Below are positions 25,436 to 33,448 of a stretch of 64,000 nucleotides of DNA, piece after piece. Source of the stretch: Ramlibacter albus (GTDB lineage: Bacteria > Pseudomonadota > Gammaproteobacteria > Burkholderiales > Burkholderiaceae_C); contig NZ_JACORU010000003.1 of the NCBI RefSeq assembly GCF_014297445.1, positions 310,001 to 374,000 of the forward strand, read 5' to 3'. The notes under the pieces are model-generated. The model was not told the origin of the DNA. It made no database searches and was given only the letters and a program-made list of their open reading frames with translations. Position 1 is the first letter of the stretch; each line of letters begins with the position of its first letter. Position numbers and translations under genes: made by a program.

Positions 25436-26827
25436 TTATTGGATTTGCCGGACTGCGCTGTCCTGCAGGTCGGGCATCGCGGCGCTCGCGAAGCCGGGGC
25501 ACGCCAGCGAGCCGATGGCGAGCTGGCCTTTCTCGATGCGCAACCGGACGGCGCCGTGGCTGCGCTCGTACAGGTCCGGGTGCGCGTCGAGGAAGGCATG
25601 CTGCTCGTGCGCGGGCTGCGCCGCCATGCCGTTGACATAGTGGTGGCCGTTGCGCTCGACATGCGTGATGCCCAGCAGGTTCACGAGCGCCAGGTCCTGC
25701 TGCACGGAAAGGCCGGCCTGCGTGGTCAGGTCCTCGGCGGACATGAAGTAGCGCGTGGCGCCCTCTTCGCGGTTCCATTGCGCGCAGCGCGCCGCATTGG
25801 TGAGCGATTTGTAGAAACCCTTGCAGGTCTTGGACGAGATGCCGGCATAACCGTGCGCACGGGCCACGACGAAGCTGTCCATCTCGCCGTCCGATTCGTC
25901 GACGATGACCTGCTTGCCGAGGTCGGCCTGCGCAATGTCGGTCTCGAGCGCGAGCTTGCGCGTGATCGGCTGCTCGATGAAGAGCGTGGACTCCCACATG
26001 CGGCGCAGCTGCGGGCAGGCGACGATGCCTTCGACGAGCTCGGCGACGTGAGCCGCGTTCTCGTACTGCTCGTTGCCGTCGAGGGACACGTGATACGGCT
26101 CCGGGATGCGATCGAGGACGGTGGCGATCTTCTGCAAGCGCTCGATGTCGGCCTCCAGCTTGCCGCTCACCTTCAGCTTGAAGTAGCGGTGGCCGTAGGT
26201 GCGCACCACGTCCTGCAGCGTCTCGGGCAAGCCGTCGTTCACGGGCGTCTGCAGCTCGTCACGCGTGATCGCATCGACCAGGCCGACGGTGTGCCGCGCC
26301 GCGATCGTGCGCGCCGGCCGCAGCGTCGCGAGGAAATCGCCGATCGGCATGCCGGGGATGTTGGCGCGCACCGAGTCGTAGAACGAGATGCCGAGCAAAC
26401 GGCACAGCGCGTCGAACACCGCCCGGTCCACCTGCGCCGGGCCGTAGCCGGCCAGCAGCGGGTTGTAGCCGCGCCGCGCGCCTTCGCGCAGGCAAGCATC
26501 GTAGTGGCGCATGAAGTGGCCGTACGAAGTGGCGGGCTCGCCGTCCGAGAGATAGGCGCCACGCGCGATGCGCAGCACGTCGCGCAACTGCTCGAAGTTG
26601 TCCTCGTTGGAAAGCGCGAGGTTCTTGTCGAACCATTTGGGCGCCATCATCTCGGCCGCCATGCCCCAGTCGGTGCGGCCGTCGGGCAGCTCGATGCGCG
26701 CCCGCACGAAAGCCTGCGGGCATTCGGTGAGCGTCACCACGCCGAAGCGGAAGGGCAGCCGCAGCTTCACCGGCCGCTCGTAAAGCTCGATCTCGCGGAT
26801 GCGGACGCGCGGCGCTTCAGTGCCCAT
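25436..26827 (-). CDS. Enolase superfamily (mandelate racemase/muconate lactonizing-like) protein
   Basis: 463 residues. N-terminal capping domain (VRIREIELYERPVKLRLPFR) and C-terminal barrel with catalytic K217-x-K219 (FKLKVSG), metal ligands D250 (SLDGNE), E285 (FIEQPI) and D310/E311 (VDESDG), and a lysine on the opposite face (ISSKTCKG, 333-336). The set is complete, so it should abstract a proton alpha to a carboxylate, as dehydratases, epimerases or cycloisomerases do. The ATG overlaps the preceding isomerase-like gene by 11 bases. Last enzyme of the Tct/DapA-like cluster; sugar-acid dehydration is a reasonable guess, substrate unknown. Confidence 0.85.
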   Translation of the reverse strand: MGTEAPRVRIREIELYERPVKLRLPFRFGVVTLTECPQAFVRARIELPDGRTDWGMAAEMMAPKWFDKNLALSNEDNFEQLRDVLRIARGAYLSDGEPATSYGHFMRHYDACLREGARRGYNPLLAGYGPAQVDRAVFDALCRLLGISFYDSVRANIPGMPIGDFLATLRPARTIAARHTVGLVDAITRDELQTPVNDGLPETLQDVVRTYGHRYFKLKVSGKLEADIERLQKIATVLDRIPEPYHVSLDGNEQYENAAHVAELVEGIVACPQLRRMWESTLFIEQPITRKLALETDIAQADLGKQVIVDESDGEMDSFVVARAHGYAGISSKTCKGFYKSLTNAARCAQWNREEGATRYFMSAEDLTTQAGLSVQQDLALVNLLGITHVERNGHHYVNGMAAQPAHEQHAFLDAHPDLYERSHGAVRLRIEKGQLAIGSLACPGFASAAMPDLQDSAVRQIQ

Positions 26828-27650
26828 GCCGCAGCCCCTCCAGCACGCCGCGCAGGTAGCCGATGGCATGCGCGGCCGCGCCCGGGCCGTCGGGCACGTA
26901 GTCGAACGGCTCCACCGCCACCCAGCCGCTCCACATGCGCAGCACGGAGAGGATGGGGCCGAAGGCGAGGTCGCCCTGCCCCGGCCCGCGGCGGTTGGGG
27001 TCGTTCACCTGGATGTGGCCGATGAAGTCCGTGGTGAGCCAGTTGGAGAGCAACTGGTGCACGGCCAGCGCCTCGGTCTGGCCGGCGGCGCTGCAGTCGA
27101 TCATCGTCTTGAACGCCGGCGAGCCGATCTCCTTCACCAGCTTCACGGCTTCGTCGACCGTGTTGAGAAGGTCGGTCTCCCTGCGCGACAACGGCTCGAT
27201 GCAATACGTGACGCCGCATTCACGCGCACGCGCCGCCGCCTGCGCCAGGCACTCGCGCGCACGTTCCCACGCCTGCTCGCGTGTCGCGCCCGCGGGCACC
27301 TTGCGCTGCTTCGGCGAGCCGTGCACGAGGTAGTTGCCGCCCATCGCGGCGCACAGCTCCACGAGGCGGCCCATGAAAGCGGACGTGCGTTGCCGCACCT
27401 GCGCGTCGTCGCTCACGATCGAAAGACCCGGCGGCGCAACGAGAAGCCAGTGCAGCCCGCTGATCGCGATGCCATGGTCCTGCGCGATCTTGCGGAACTC
27501 CGCGGCCTGCGCATCGGTGATCTTCGTTGGATCCTCGGCCAGCGTGAACGGCGCGACCTCCAGCCCGTCGTAGCCCAGCGCTTTCGCGAAGCGGCACTGC
27601 TCCGCAAACGCCATGGGCTGCAGCACCTCGTTGCAAAGGGCGAACTTCAT
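26817..27650 (-). CDS. Sugar phosphate isomerase/epimerase-like TIM barrel protein
   Basis: 277 residues. Xylose isomerase-like AP endonuclease 2 fold: MKFALCNEVLQPMAF, YDGLEVAPFTL, ISGLHWLLVAPPG, NYLVHGSPKQRKV, TYCIEPLSRRETDLLNT and HIQVNDPNRRGPGQGDLAFG. The Glu, Asp, His and Glu metal ligands of this fold lie at EPL, IDCS, HIQVND and VEPFDY. Probably an isomerase or epimerase of a keto-sugar or keto-acid. The start overlaps the tctA stop (ATGA) and its end overlaps the enolase-superfamily gene. Confidence 0.88.
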   Translation of the reverse strand: MKFALCNEVLQPMAFAEQCRFAKALGYDGLEVAPFTLAEDPTKITDAQAAEFRKIAQDHGIAISGLHWLLVAPPGLSIVSDDAQVRQRTSAFMGRLVELCAAMGGNYLVHGSPKQRKVPAGATREQAWERARECLAQAAARARECGVTYCIEPLSRRETDLLNTVDEAVKLVKEIGSPAFKTMIDCSAAGQTEALAVHQLLSNWLTTDFIGHIQVNDPNRRGPGQGDLAFGPILSVLRMWSGWVAVEPFDYVPDGPGAAAHAIGYLRGVLEGLRHGH

Positions 27651-29182
27651 GCGCGCCTCGTGAAGAGCGAGCGGATGCCGCCCGTGACCGCATCGCGGGC
27701 CCGCACCACCTGCCGCTTGAACGGCGGCACGTACAGCAGGATGGTGAAGATGGTGACGATGGCGAACACCAGCGCGATCGGCCGCGTGAAGAAGGCGCCG
27801 AAGTCGCCGTCCGACAGCACGAGGCCGCGGCGCAGGCTCTTGTCCAGCAGCGGGCCGAGCACGAGCCCCAGCACCAGCGGCGCCATCTCGTAGCCGCGGC
27901 GGCGCAGGAAGAAAGCGCCGATGCCGATGGCCATCATGATGTACACGTCGAACAGGCGCGACGCGGTCGCGAAAGCGCCGACCAGGCACAGCAGGTACAC
28001 GATCGGCATGAGGATGTTGCGCGGCACGCGCAGCACGTGCAGCAGCGGGCGTACGCCGAACAGGCCGAACAGCAGGATGGTGATGGACGCCAGCGTGGTC
28101 ATCGCGACCACCTGGTAGATGAAGTGCGGGTTGGTGATCGGCAGCATCGGCCCCGGCTGCACGCCGTGGATGATCATCGCGGCCATCAGCACCGCCGAGG
28201 GCGCGGAACCGGGGATGCCGAGCGCGAGGCACGGGATGATGTGCCCGGGGATCGAAGACATGTCACCCGTCTCCGCCGCCATCAGCCCGTCGATGGAGCC
28301 CTTGCCGAATTTCTCCGGCTCCTTGCTCACCGCCTTCGCGGCCGCGTACGACATCCATGCGCCGGCGTCTTCGCCCACGCCGGGCAGTAGGCCCGTGACG
28401 ACGCCGATGATTCCCGAGCGCAGCACGGTCCAGCGGTAAACCATGATCTCGCGCCAGCGCGGCAGCACCGAGTCCTTCAGGTCGATCATCTTGCGCTCGA
28501 TGGGGTCCGCGAGCGTGGTCAGCACTTCGGCAAGGCCGAACGCGCCGACCAGCGCGGGGATGAGCGCGATGCCGCCGGCGAGCTCGTCCCAGCCGAAGGT
28601 GAAGCGGTTGTACGCATAGAGGCTCTCCTGCCCGATCTGCGCGAGGAACAGGCCGAGCAGGCCCATCAGCCAGCCCTTGAGCGGATCACCCCCGACGATG
28701 GAACCGGACAGCGTGACGCCGAACAATGCCAGCCAGAAGAATTCGAACGCGCCGAACGACAGGGCGACTTCAGCGAGCATCGGCGTGAACAGCGCCAGGC
28801 ACAGCACACCGATCAGCGTGGATACGAAAGCCCCCGACGTCGCGATGCCGATTGCGCGCCCCGCCTGCCCCTGCTTGGCCAGCGCATAACCGTCGGCGCA
28901 CGACGCGGCGTTGGCCGCGGTGCCCGGGATGTTCAGCAGGATCGCCGTGCGCGAGCCGCCGTACAGCGCGCCGACATACGAGCAGATCAGCACCAGGATC
29001 GCCTGGTTCGGCTGCAGCTTGATGGTGAGCGTCGTGAGCAGCGCAATGGCGAGCGTCGCCGAGAGCCCCGGCAGGATGCCCATCACGATGCCGACGAAAG
29101 CGCCACCCAGCCCGTAGAGCAGCGTCATCGGGTGCATGAAGCCGAGCCACGCGTTGCCGAGGTCCTGGAGTCCTTGCAGCAT
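27647..29182 (-). CDS. tctA: Tripartite tricarboxylate transporter permease TctA
   Basis: 511 residues with about a dozen membrane helices. TctA signature stretches are GGAFVGIVMGILPGLSATLA (residues 26-45), YVGALYGGSRTAILLNIPGT (71-90) and PGVGEDAGAWMSYAAAK. It forms the large permease of a proton- or sodium-coupled carboxylate importer with TctB and a periplasmic TctC. Located 12 bases after tctB. Confidence 0.94.
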   Translation of the reverse strand: MLQGLQDLGNAWLGFMHPMTLLYGLGGAFVGIVMGILPGLSATLAIALLTTLTIKLQPNQAILVLICSYVGALYGGSRTAILLNIPGTAANAASCADGYALAKQGQAGRAIGIATSGAFVSTLIGVLCLALFTPMLAEVALSFGAFEFFWLALFGVTLSGSIVGGDPLKGWLMGLLGLFLAQIGQESLYAYNRFTFGWDELAGGIALIPALVGAFGLAEVLTTLADPIERKMIDLKDSVLPRWREIMVYRWTVLRSGIIGVVTGLLPGVGEDAGAWMSYAAAKAVSKEPEKFGKGSIDGLMAAETGDMSSIPGHIIPCLALGIPGSAPSAVLMAAMIIHGVQPGPMLPITNPHFIYQVVAMTTLASITILLFGLFGVRPLLHVLRVPRNILMPIVYLLCLVGAFATASRLFDVYIMMAIGIGAFFLRRRGYEMAPLVLGLVLGPLLDKSLRRGLVLSDGDFGAFFTRPIALVFAIVTIFTILLYVPPFKRQVVRARDAVTGGIRSLFTRRA

Positions 29183-29194
29183 CTGTTGAAAGCT

Positions 29195-29731
29195 TCAGGG
29201 CAAGCGCACGAGGAAGAGGTCCTGGAAGGCGACCTGGGTGATGACCGCGGCGAGCACGCCGATGAGCACCGCCTTGCCGATCACGCGCGGCGTGAGGCGG
29301 CGCGCTTCAGGGTCGCGGTCCATGCGCTGCAGGATGAGGATGGAGCCGGTGATGAAGATCGCCGATGCCAGCCAGAACGGCAGGCCGCGGCCGACCAGCA
29401 CCACCGAGTACACCACGCACAGCGCGATGACCGTCCACACGCGCTTGCGGACTTCGCGCTGGTGCTCCGTGAACGGCTCGCGCGGGTGCGCGAGCGCACC
29501 GCGCCGCCAGCTGCGCACCGCGAGCACGCCGCCCAGCAGGATCATCGCGATGCCGAGCATGCCCGGCAGCAGCCCCGGCACGGTGTACGGGTTGATGTTC
29601 TGCGACTGCAGCCGGTCCATCGAGACCGAGGCCACGAGCACGGCCACGCCGAACACCACCCAGCCGAGGCCTTGCCACAGGTCCGAGCGCGGGGTGATGT
29701 CCTCGGCCTCGTCGCCTTCGTGCTGCTGCAT
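29195..29731 (-). CDS. tctB: Tripartite tricarboxylate transporter small subunit TctB
   Basis: 178 residues, four predicted membrane helices. The segment NPYTVPGLLPGMLGIAMILL is the TctB family core (Y-x-x-P-G-x-x-P). Small partner of TctA. It begins 15 bases after the tctC stop. Confidence 0.92.
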   Translation of the reverse strand: MQQHEGDEAEDITPRSDLWQGLGWVVFGVAVLVASVSMDRLQSQNINPYTVPGLLPGMLGIAMILLGGVLAVRSWRRGALAHPREPFTEHQREVRKRVWTVIALCVVYSVVLVGRGLPFWLASAIFITGSILILQRMDRDPEARRLTPRVIGKAVLIGVLAAVITQVAFQDLFLVRLP

Positions 29732-29746
29732 CAGGGCATCAAGGCA

Positions 29747-30742
29747 TCAGGGCTTCGGGATGCCGACGGTATCCGGCGCCACCTTGGTCTTGCCCGCGGC
29801 GTGCAGGTTCCACGCATTGGCCTGGATCGCCGGGAACACGGCCTTCTGCGCGGCCTCGCCCGCGACGGGCGCGAACAGCGCGCCGCGGGACGTGGCGTAC
29901 TTCTTCAGCGCGTCGCTCTTCGCGATGGTGTCGGCCCAGATCTTCTCGACCGTCTTCACCACGTCGTCGGGCACGCCCTTGGGAATGAAGATGCCGAAGT
30001 AGTTGGGCGGCGCGCTGAAGCCCGGCAGGGTTTCGGACAGCGGCGGGATCTTGCCGTAACCCTCGAGCTCGATGGGCTTGTCGCTGACGGTGGCGAGCGG
30101 GCGCAGGCGCTTGCCCCGGATCATGTCGGCCTGCTCCACGGCAAGCTGCGTGGTCGCGTCGGCCTCGCCGGCCACGGTGGCCACCACCGCCGGGTTGCCG
30201 CCGTCATAAGACACTTCCTTGTATTGCACGCCGGTGGCGCGCTGGATGAAGTCCATGGCGTTGTGCCCGGCGGACGTCACGCCCGCGGTCGCGACCTTCA
30301 CCTGGCCAGGGTGCGCCTTCATGTCGTCGATGAACTGCTTGGCGTTCTGCCACGGCTTGGCGGGGTTGACGCCGATCACCTGGATGTTGGCCACCGACAG
30401 GAACAGGTGCCAGTCCTTGATGCTGGTGTTGAGCGAACCCAGCGCCTGGTAGGCGCCGAGGTCCTGCGCCGCGCCGGCCGTCCACGTGTAGCCGTCCTTC
30501 GCCGCGTCGAGCGCGCTCTTGGTGCCGATGGCACCGGAAGCGCCGGGCTGGTTGACGATCACGATCGTCTGGCCGAGCTGCTTTTCCATTTCGGCCGCGG
30601 CCACGCGGGTCACCTGGTCGGTGGAGCCGCCGGCGGCCCACGGCACGATCAGGTTGATGGGCCGCGCGGGCTTCCAGTTCTGCGCCGCGGCGGGCAGGCA
30701 CGCGGTCAGGGCCAGCGCCGACAGGAATACTCGCTTGTGCAT
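29747..30742 (-). CDS. tctC: Tripartite tricarboxylate transporter binding protein TctC (Bug family)
   Basis: 331 residues; signal peptide MHKRVFLSALALTACLPAAA. Ligand-binding loops: INLIVPWAAGGSTDQVTRVA, VNQPGASGAIGTKSALDA and KEVSYDGGNPAVVATVAG. AAGGAG precedes the ATG. Unlike the other genes of the cluster it is preceded by a 98-base gap holding a perfect palindrome and a hairpin, which may give it its own promoter and high expression. Ligand is presumably the acid degraded by the neighbouring enzymes. Confidence 0.93.
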   Translation of the reverse strand: MHKRVFLSALALTACLPAAAQNWKPARPINLIVPWAAGGSTDQVTRVAAAEMEKQLGQTIVIVNQPGASGAIGTKSALDAAKDGYTWTAGAAQDLGAYQALGSLNTSIKDWHLFLSVANIQVIGVNPAKPWQNAKQFIDDMKAHPGQVKVATAGVTSAGHNAMDFIQRATGVQYKEVSYDGGNPAVVATVAGEADATTQLAVEQADMIRGKRLRPLATVSDKPIELEGYGKIPPLSETLPGFSAPPNYFGIFIPKGVPDDVVKTVEKIWADTIAKSDALKKYATSRGALFAPVAGEAAQKAVFPAIQANAWNLHAAGKTKVAPDTVGIPKP

Positions 30743-30772
30743 GTTTTGTCTCCTTGGAGTAATTCCCCAAAT

Positions 30773-30784
30773 GGTTAATTAACC
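30773..30784. promoter_or_regulatory. Perfect palindrome GGTTAATTAACC upstream of tctC
   Basis: A 12-base perfect palindrome lies 30 bases before the tctC start in an otherwise GC-rich region. The TGGT...ACC edges resemble GntR-family operators, though the spacing differs from the FadR type. No regulator gene is adjacent, so the binder would be encoded elsewhere. Confidence 0.4.
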
Positions 30785-30814
30785 GCCGTCCCTTGTCAAT
30801 GTGGTTTCCCTGTC

Positions 30815-30835
30815 ATTGCGGGCTTGACCCGCAAT
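30815..30835. repeat. Short extragenic hairpin repeat (ATTGCGGG/CCCGCAAT)
   Basis: ATTGCGGG (30815-30822) and CCCGCAAT (30828-30835) form an 8-bp stem with a five-base loop between tctC and the DapA-like gene. The wording (GTCATTGCGGG..., CCCGCAATCC) matches a class of small intergenic repeats seen in many proteobacterial genomes. No T-tract follows, so it is not a standard terminator. Confidence 0.5.
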
Positions 30836-30840
30836 CCATG

Positions 30841-31908
30841 TCAGGCGAGCCACCGCTCCTTGTTCGCAGCCACGAAGGCCGTGTCCACGAGGTGCGGGTA
30901 GTCGCGCATCACGCGCTCCAGTTCCTCGGCCTGCCCCTTGCTCAAGACCTCCGCCGGGTCGAGGCACCACGTGCCCTGCAGCAGCCCCTGCCGCCGCAGC
31001 ACCTCGTGGCAGCCGGCGATGCAGCCGTGGAAATCGTGCGCGACGTCGAAGAGAGCCGCGTTGCAGTCGGTGACCTGCGCGTCGAGCGCCAGCAGGTCCA
31101 TCGGTGCGCTGCCGGCCTGCACGGCAGCGTGGATGCGCTGGAGCAACTGCACCGCGCTTTGCGTCCACACGCTCCAGTGGCCGAGCAGGCCACCTTTGAT
31201 TCGCACCGTGACGGGCTGGCCGTCGCGCATGAAGGTGAACGGCGACAGCAGGTCCAGCACGATGTGGTCGTCGTTGCCAGTGTAGAGCGTGATGCGCTCC
31301 TCCGCGCGCGCCGCGACCACGCCGCGGATCACGTCCAGCGTGCGGTAGCGGTGGAACGGCGCCATCTTGATCGCGACCACGTTGTCGATCTCGGCGAACC
31401 GCTTCCAGAAAGTCATCGGCAGGTGAATGCCGCCCACTGCCGGCTGCAGGTAGAAGCCCACCAGCGGCATGACGTTCGCGACCTCGCGGCAGTGCGCCAC
31501 GAGCTCGTCCTCGCTCGCGCCCTTCATCGCGGCCAGCGACATCAGCGCGCCGTGGTAGCCGAGGCCGCGTGCGACGCCGGCTTCCTTCATGGCCTGCTGC
31601 GTCTTGCCGGCAAGCCCCGCGATCATGAAGAGCGGGCGCTTGCCGCCGATGGGCGTCCAGTCGCGCGCCGTGTCCATCGCGAGCCTGAGCACGGGCTCGT
31701 AAAGGCCGACGTCGCGGATGGCGAACTGCGTGGAGTGCACGCCCACCGCCACGCCGCCGGAGCCGGCGTCGAGGTAGTAGCGGGTCATCGCGCGCTGGCG
31801 GCGCTCGTCGAGCTTGCGGTTCGCGTCGAGCGCGAGCAGGTGCGCGGGGATCGCCGCGCCACGGCGCAGCACCGCGAGCGAGTCGGCAGGGATGTCGGAG
31901 ATGCGCAT
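30841..31908 (-). CDS. Dihydrodipicolinate synthase (DapA/NAL) family protein
   Basis: 355 residues, longer than DapA (about 290) because of a C-terminal extension. Schiff-base lysine K181 (NVVAIKMAPF) and the tyrosine Y153 (GFYLQPAVGG) are in place. The usual G-T-T-G-E carboxylate loop is replaced by AVGVHSTQFAI, so pyruvate condensation is unlikely to be the classical one. Members of this subfamily act as aldolases or dehydratases on sugar acids. Five bases separate it from the epimerase-like gene upstream. Role within sugar-acid breakdown is inferred from the cluster. Confidence 0.85.
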   Translation of the reverse strand: MRISDIPADSLAVLRRGAAIPAHLLALDANRKLDERRQRAMTRYYLDAGSGGVAVGVHSTQFAIRDVGLYEPVLRLAMDTARDWTPIGGKRPLFMIAGLAGKTQQAMKEAGVARGLGYHGALMSLAAMKGASEDELVAHCREVANVMPLVGFYLQPAVGGIHLPMTFWKRFAEIDNVVAIKMAPFHRYRTLDVIRGVVAARAEERITLYTGNDDHIVLDLLSPFTFMRDGQPVTVRIKGGLLGHWSVWTQSAVQLLQRIHAAVQAGSAPMDLLALDAQVTDCNAALFDVAHDFHGCIAGCHEVLRRQGLLQGTWCLDPAEVLSKGQAEELERVMRDYPHLVDTAFVAANKERWLA

Positions 31909-31912
31909 GGCT

Positions 31913-32935
31913 TCAATACTTCCCGTCGCGTGCTTCGTAATGCGTGGGCTTGTTCAGGCTCGCCCCACCGCGTTGCACCCAATCCGCCGTCCAGTCGATC
32001 ATCGTCGTGAGTGTGACCTGCGGCTCGCCGAACAGGCGGAACGCCTCGCTGCAGTCCACCAGCCACGCCGTCGGCGCTTCGCTGCCCGTCAGCACCGGCT
32101 CGATGCCGAACCGCTCGCCGAACTCCCGCGCCAGCTCGCGGATGCTCACGCGCGGGCCGCTTATGTTGAGCCCCGACGCGGGCGCAGTGCAATGCGCGAG
32201 CGAGCGCAGCGCCCAGTCGTTCGCCTCGCCCTGCCAGATCACGTTCGCGTGCCCCATCGAAAGGTCGATCGGCTCGCGCGCCAGCACCTTGCGTGCCACG
32301 TCGTGCAGCACACCGTAGCGCATGTCGATCGCGTACGACAGGCGCAGCAGCCGCCCCGGCGTGCCGAGCTCGTGCGAGAAGTGCTCGAACATGCGCTCGC
32401 GCGCCACGCACGAGTTGGCGTACTCGCCCGACGGCGCCGTCGGCGGCATGCTCTCCGGGGAACCCGGCCCCGACGTCGGCACGAAGGGATAAACGCACGC
32501 CGTCGAGAAGGCAACGATGCGCGACTTCGCGAAGCGCTCGGCCACGAGCGCCGGCACGTGCGCGTTCATCGCCCACGTCAGCCACTCGCTGCCGGTGGAG
32601 CCGAACTTGCGCCCGGCCATGAACACCACGTTGGGTGCGTCGGGCAGGCGCGCCAGCGCGTCGCGCGACAGCAGGTCGGCCTCGATGCACTCGACGCCCC
32701 AGCCCTGCAGCTGCTCGCGCAGGCCGGGCTGCGAAAAGCGCGCGACGCCGATCACGCGCCGCGAAGCGTCCGCCCGTTTCGCCATGCGCGCGAGCGTGGG
32801 GCCCATCTTGCCGCCGACGCCCAGCACCAGGATGTCGCCCGGTGCACGGGCGAGCGCTCCCTGCAGCGCGGCGGAGGGCCGGCTCATCTCGTCCTCGAGC
32901 GCGGCCACGTCTTCGAATCGTTTCGGTAATTCCAT
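31913..32935 (-). CDS. NAD(P)-dependent epimerase/dehydratase-like protein lacking catalytic Lys
   Basis: 340 residues. Extended short-chain dehydrogenase fold: nucleotide loop ILVLGVGGKMGPTLA (35-49), VAFSTACVYPF (141-151) and a downstream substrate domain (GLNISGPRVSIRELAREFGE). The active-site Y-x-x-x-K appears as Y172-A-N-S-C176, so the catalytic lysine is a cysteine. The N-terminal 30 residues precede the Rossmann fold and are unusual. First gene of the minus-strand cluster; no clear ribosome site before the ATG. It may be a non-redox or altered-mechanism member. Confidence 0.8.
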   Translation of the reverse strand: MELPKRFEDVAALEDEMSRPSAALQGALARAPGDILVLGVGGKMGPTLARMAKRADASRRVIGVARFSQPGLREQLQGWGVECIEADLLSRDALARLPDAPNVVFMAGRKFGSTGSEWLTWAMNAHVPALVAERFAKSRIVAFSTACVYPFVPTSGPGSPESMPPTAPSGEYANSCVARERMFEHFSHELGTPGRLLRLSYAIDMRYGVLHDVARKVLAREPIDLSMGHANVIWQGEANDWALRSLAHCTAPASGLNISGPRVSIRELAREFGERFGIEPVLTGSEAPTAWLVDCSEAFRLFGEPQVTLTTMIDWTADWVQRGGASLNKPTHYEARDGKY

Positions 32936-33030
32936 GGCACCCGAGGATTCACCAGCCGATGGACGGCCTCATCGCGGCGAACCCTTAGAACGAAACAACA
33001 CCGGTCGTGCGACGGCACGCTGGCTCAGGT

Positions 33031-33063
33031 AGGCGCATTCCTATCCCCCCTAGGGCTGCGCCT
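33031..33063. other. Inverted repeat AGGCGCA ... TGCGCCT
   Basis: AGGCGCA (33031-33037) and TGCGCCT (33057-33063) flank a 19-base centre that contains a C-run. It lies in the 230-base gap between the divergent epimerase-like gene and the small gene at 33166, so it may be an operator. Weak, by eye; I see no clear promoter hexamers around it. Confidence 0.3.
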
Positions 33064-33165
33064 CATGGCATTTACGAAAAGTGCCGAGCCTCTTTTGGGA
33101 ACCGGCTGATGCCGCTTCCAGGGGCCATCGACCATAGTTGGAACAACCGAAACCTGGAGGCCATC

Positions 33166-33369
33166 ATGACAACCGATTGCTCGCACACCCAGTTCCAGCT
33201 GCGTTTCCGCTCGCTGTTCGACGCGGGCCGCGGTTTTGCCTTCCCGTGCGACGCACGCGGCCTGGTGGACATGGAGACCCTGAGCGAACGCGCGCGCAAC
33301 AACTACCTGTACGCCCGCGCCATGGTGGGCCGCGAACTCGCCGTCCCGGCCGTGGAATTCGCCGGCTGA
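33166..33369 (+). CDS. Small conserved hypothetical protein, 67 residues
   Basis: MTTDCSHTQFQLRFRSLFDA opens a compact protein ending in a helix with NNYLYARAMVGREL. CTGGAGG lies 8 bases upstream of the ATG. The arrangement F-R-S-L-F-x-x-G-R-G-x-x-F-P-C-D, followed by S-E-R-A-R-N-N-Y, looks like a short family I associate with Burkholderiales, with no known function. It stands alone, 79 bases before the PAS protein on the same strand. Confidence 0.72.
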   Translation: MTTDCSHTQFQLRFRSLFDAGRGFAFPCDARGLVDMETLSERARNNYLYARAMVGRELAVPAVEFAG

Positions 33370-33448
33370 GCTACCACTCGCATGAGCCGGGGCTGGCATT
33401 ACCGCCCCGTTTCGTGTTGAATCCGGAGGTCCGACACCTAAGGATTAC

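Noticed and set aside
29132..30778. 548-codon plus-strand open frame opposite tctB/tctC
   Set aside because: Antisense shadow; composition dominated by Arg, His, Gly and Ala with no domains.
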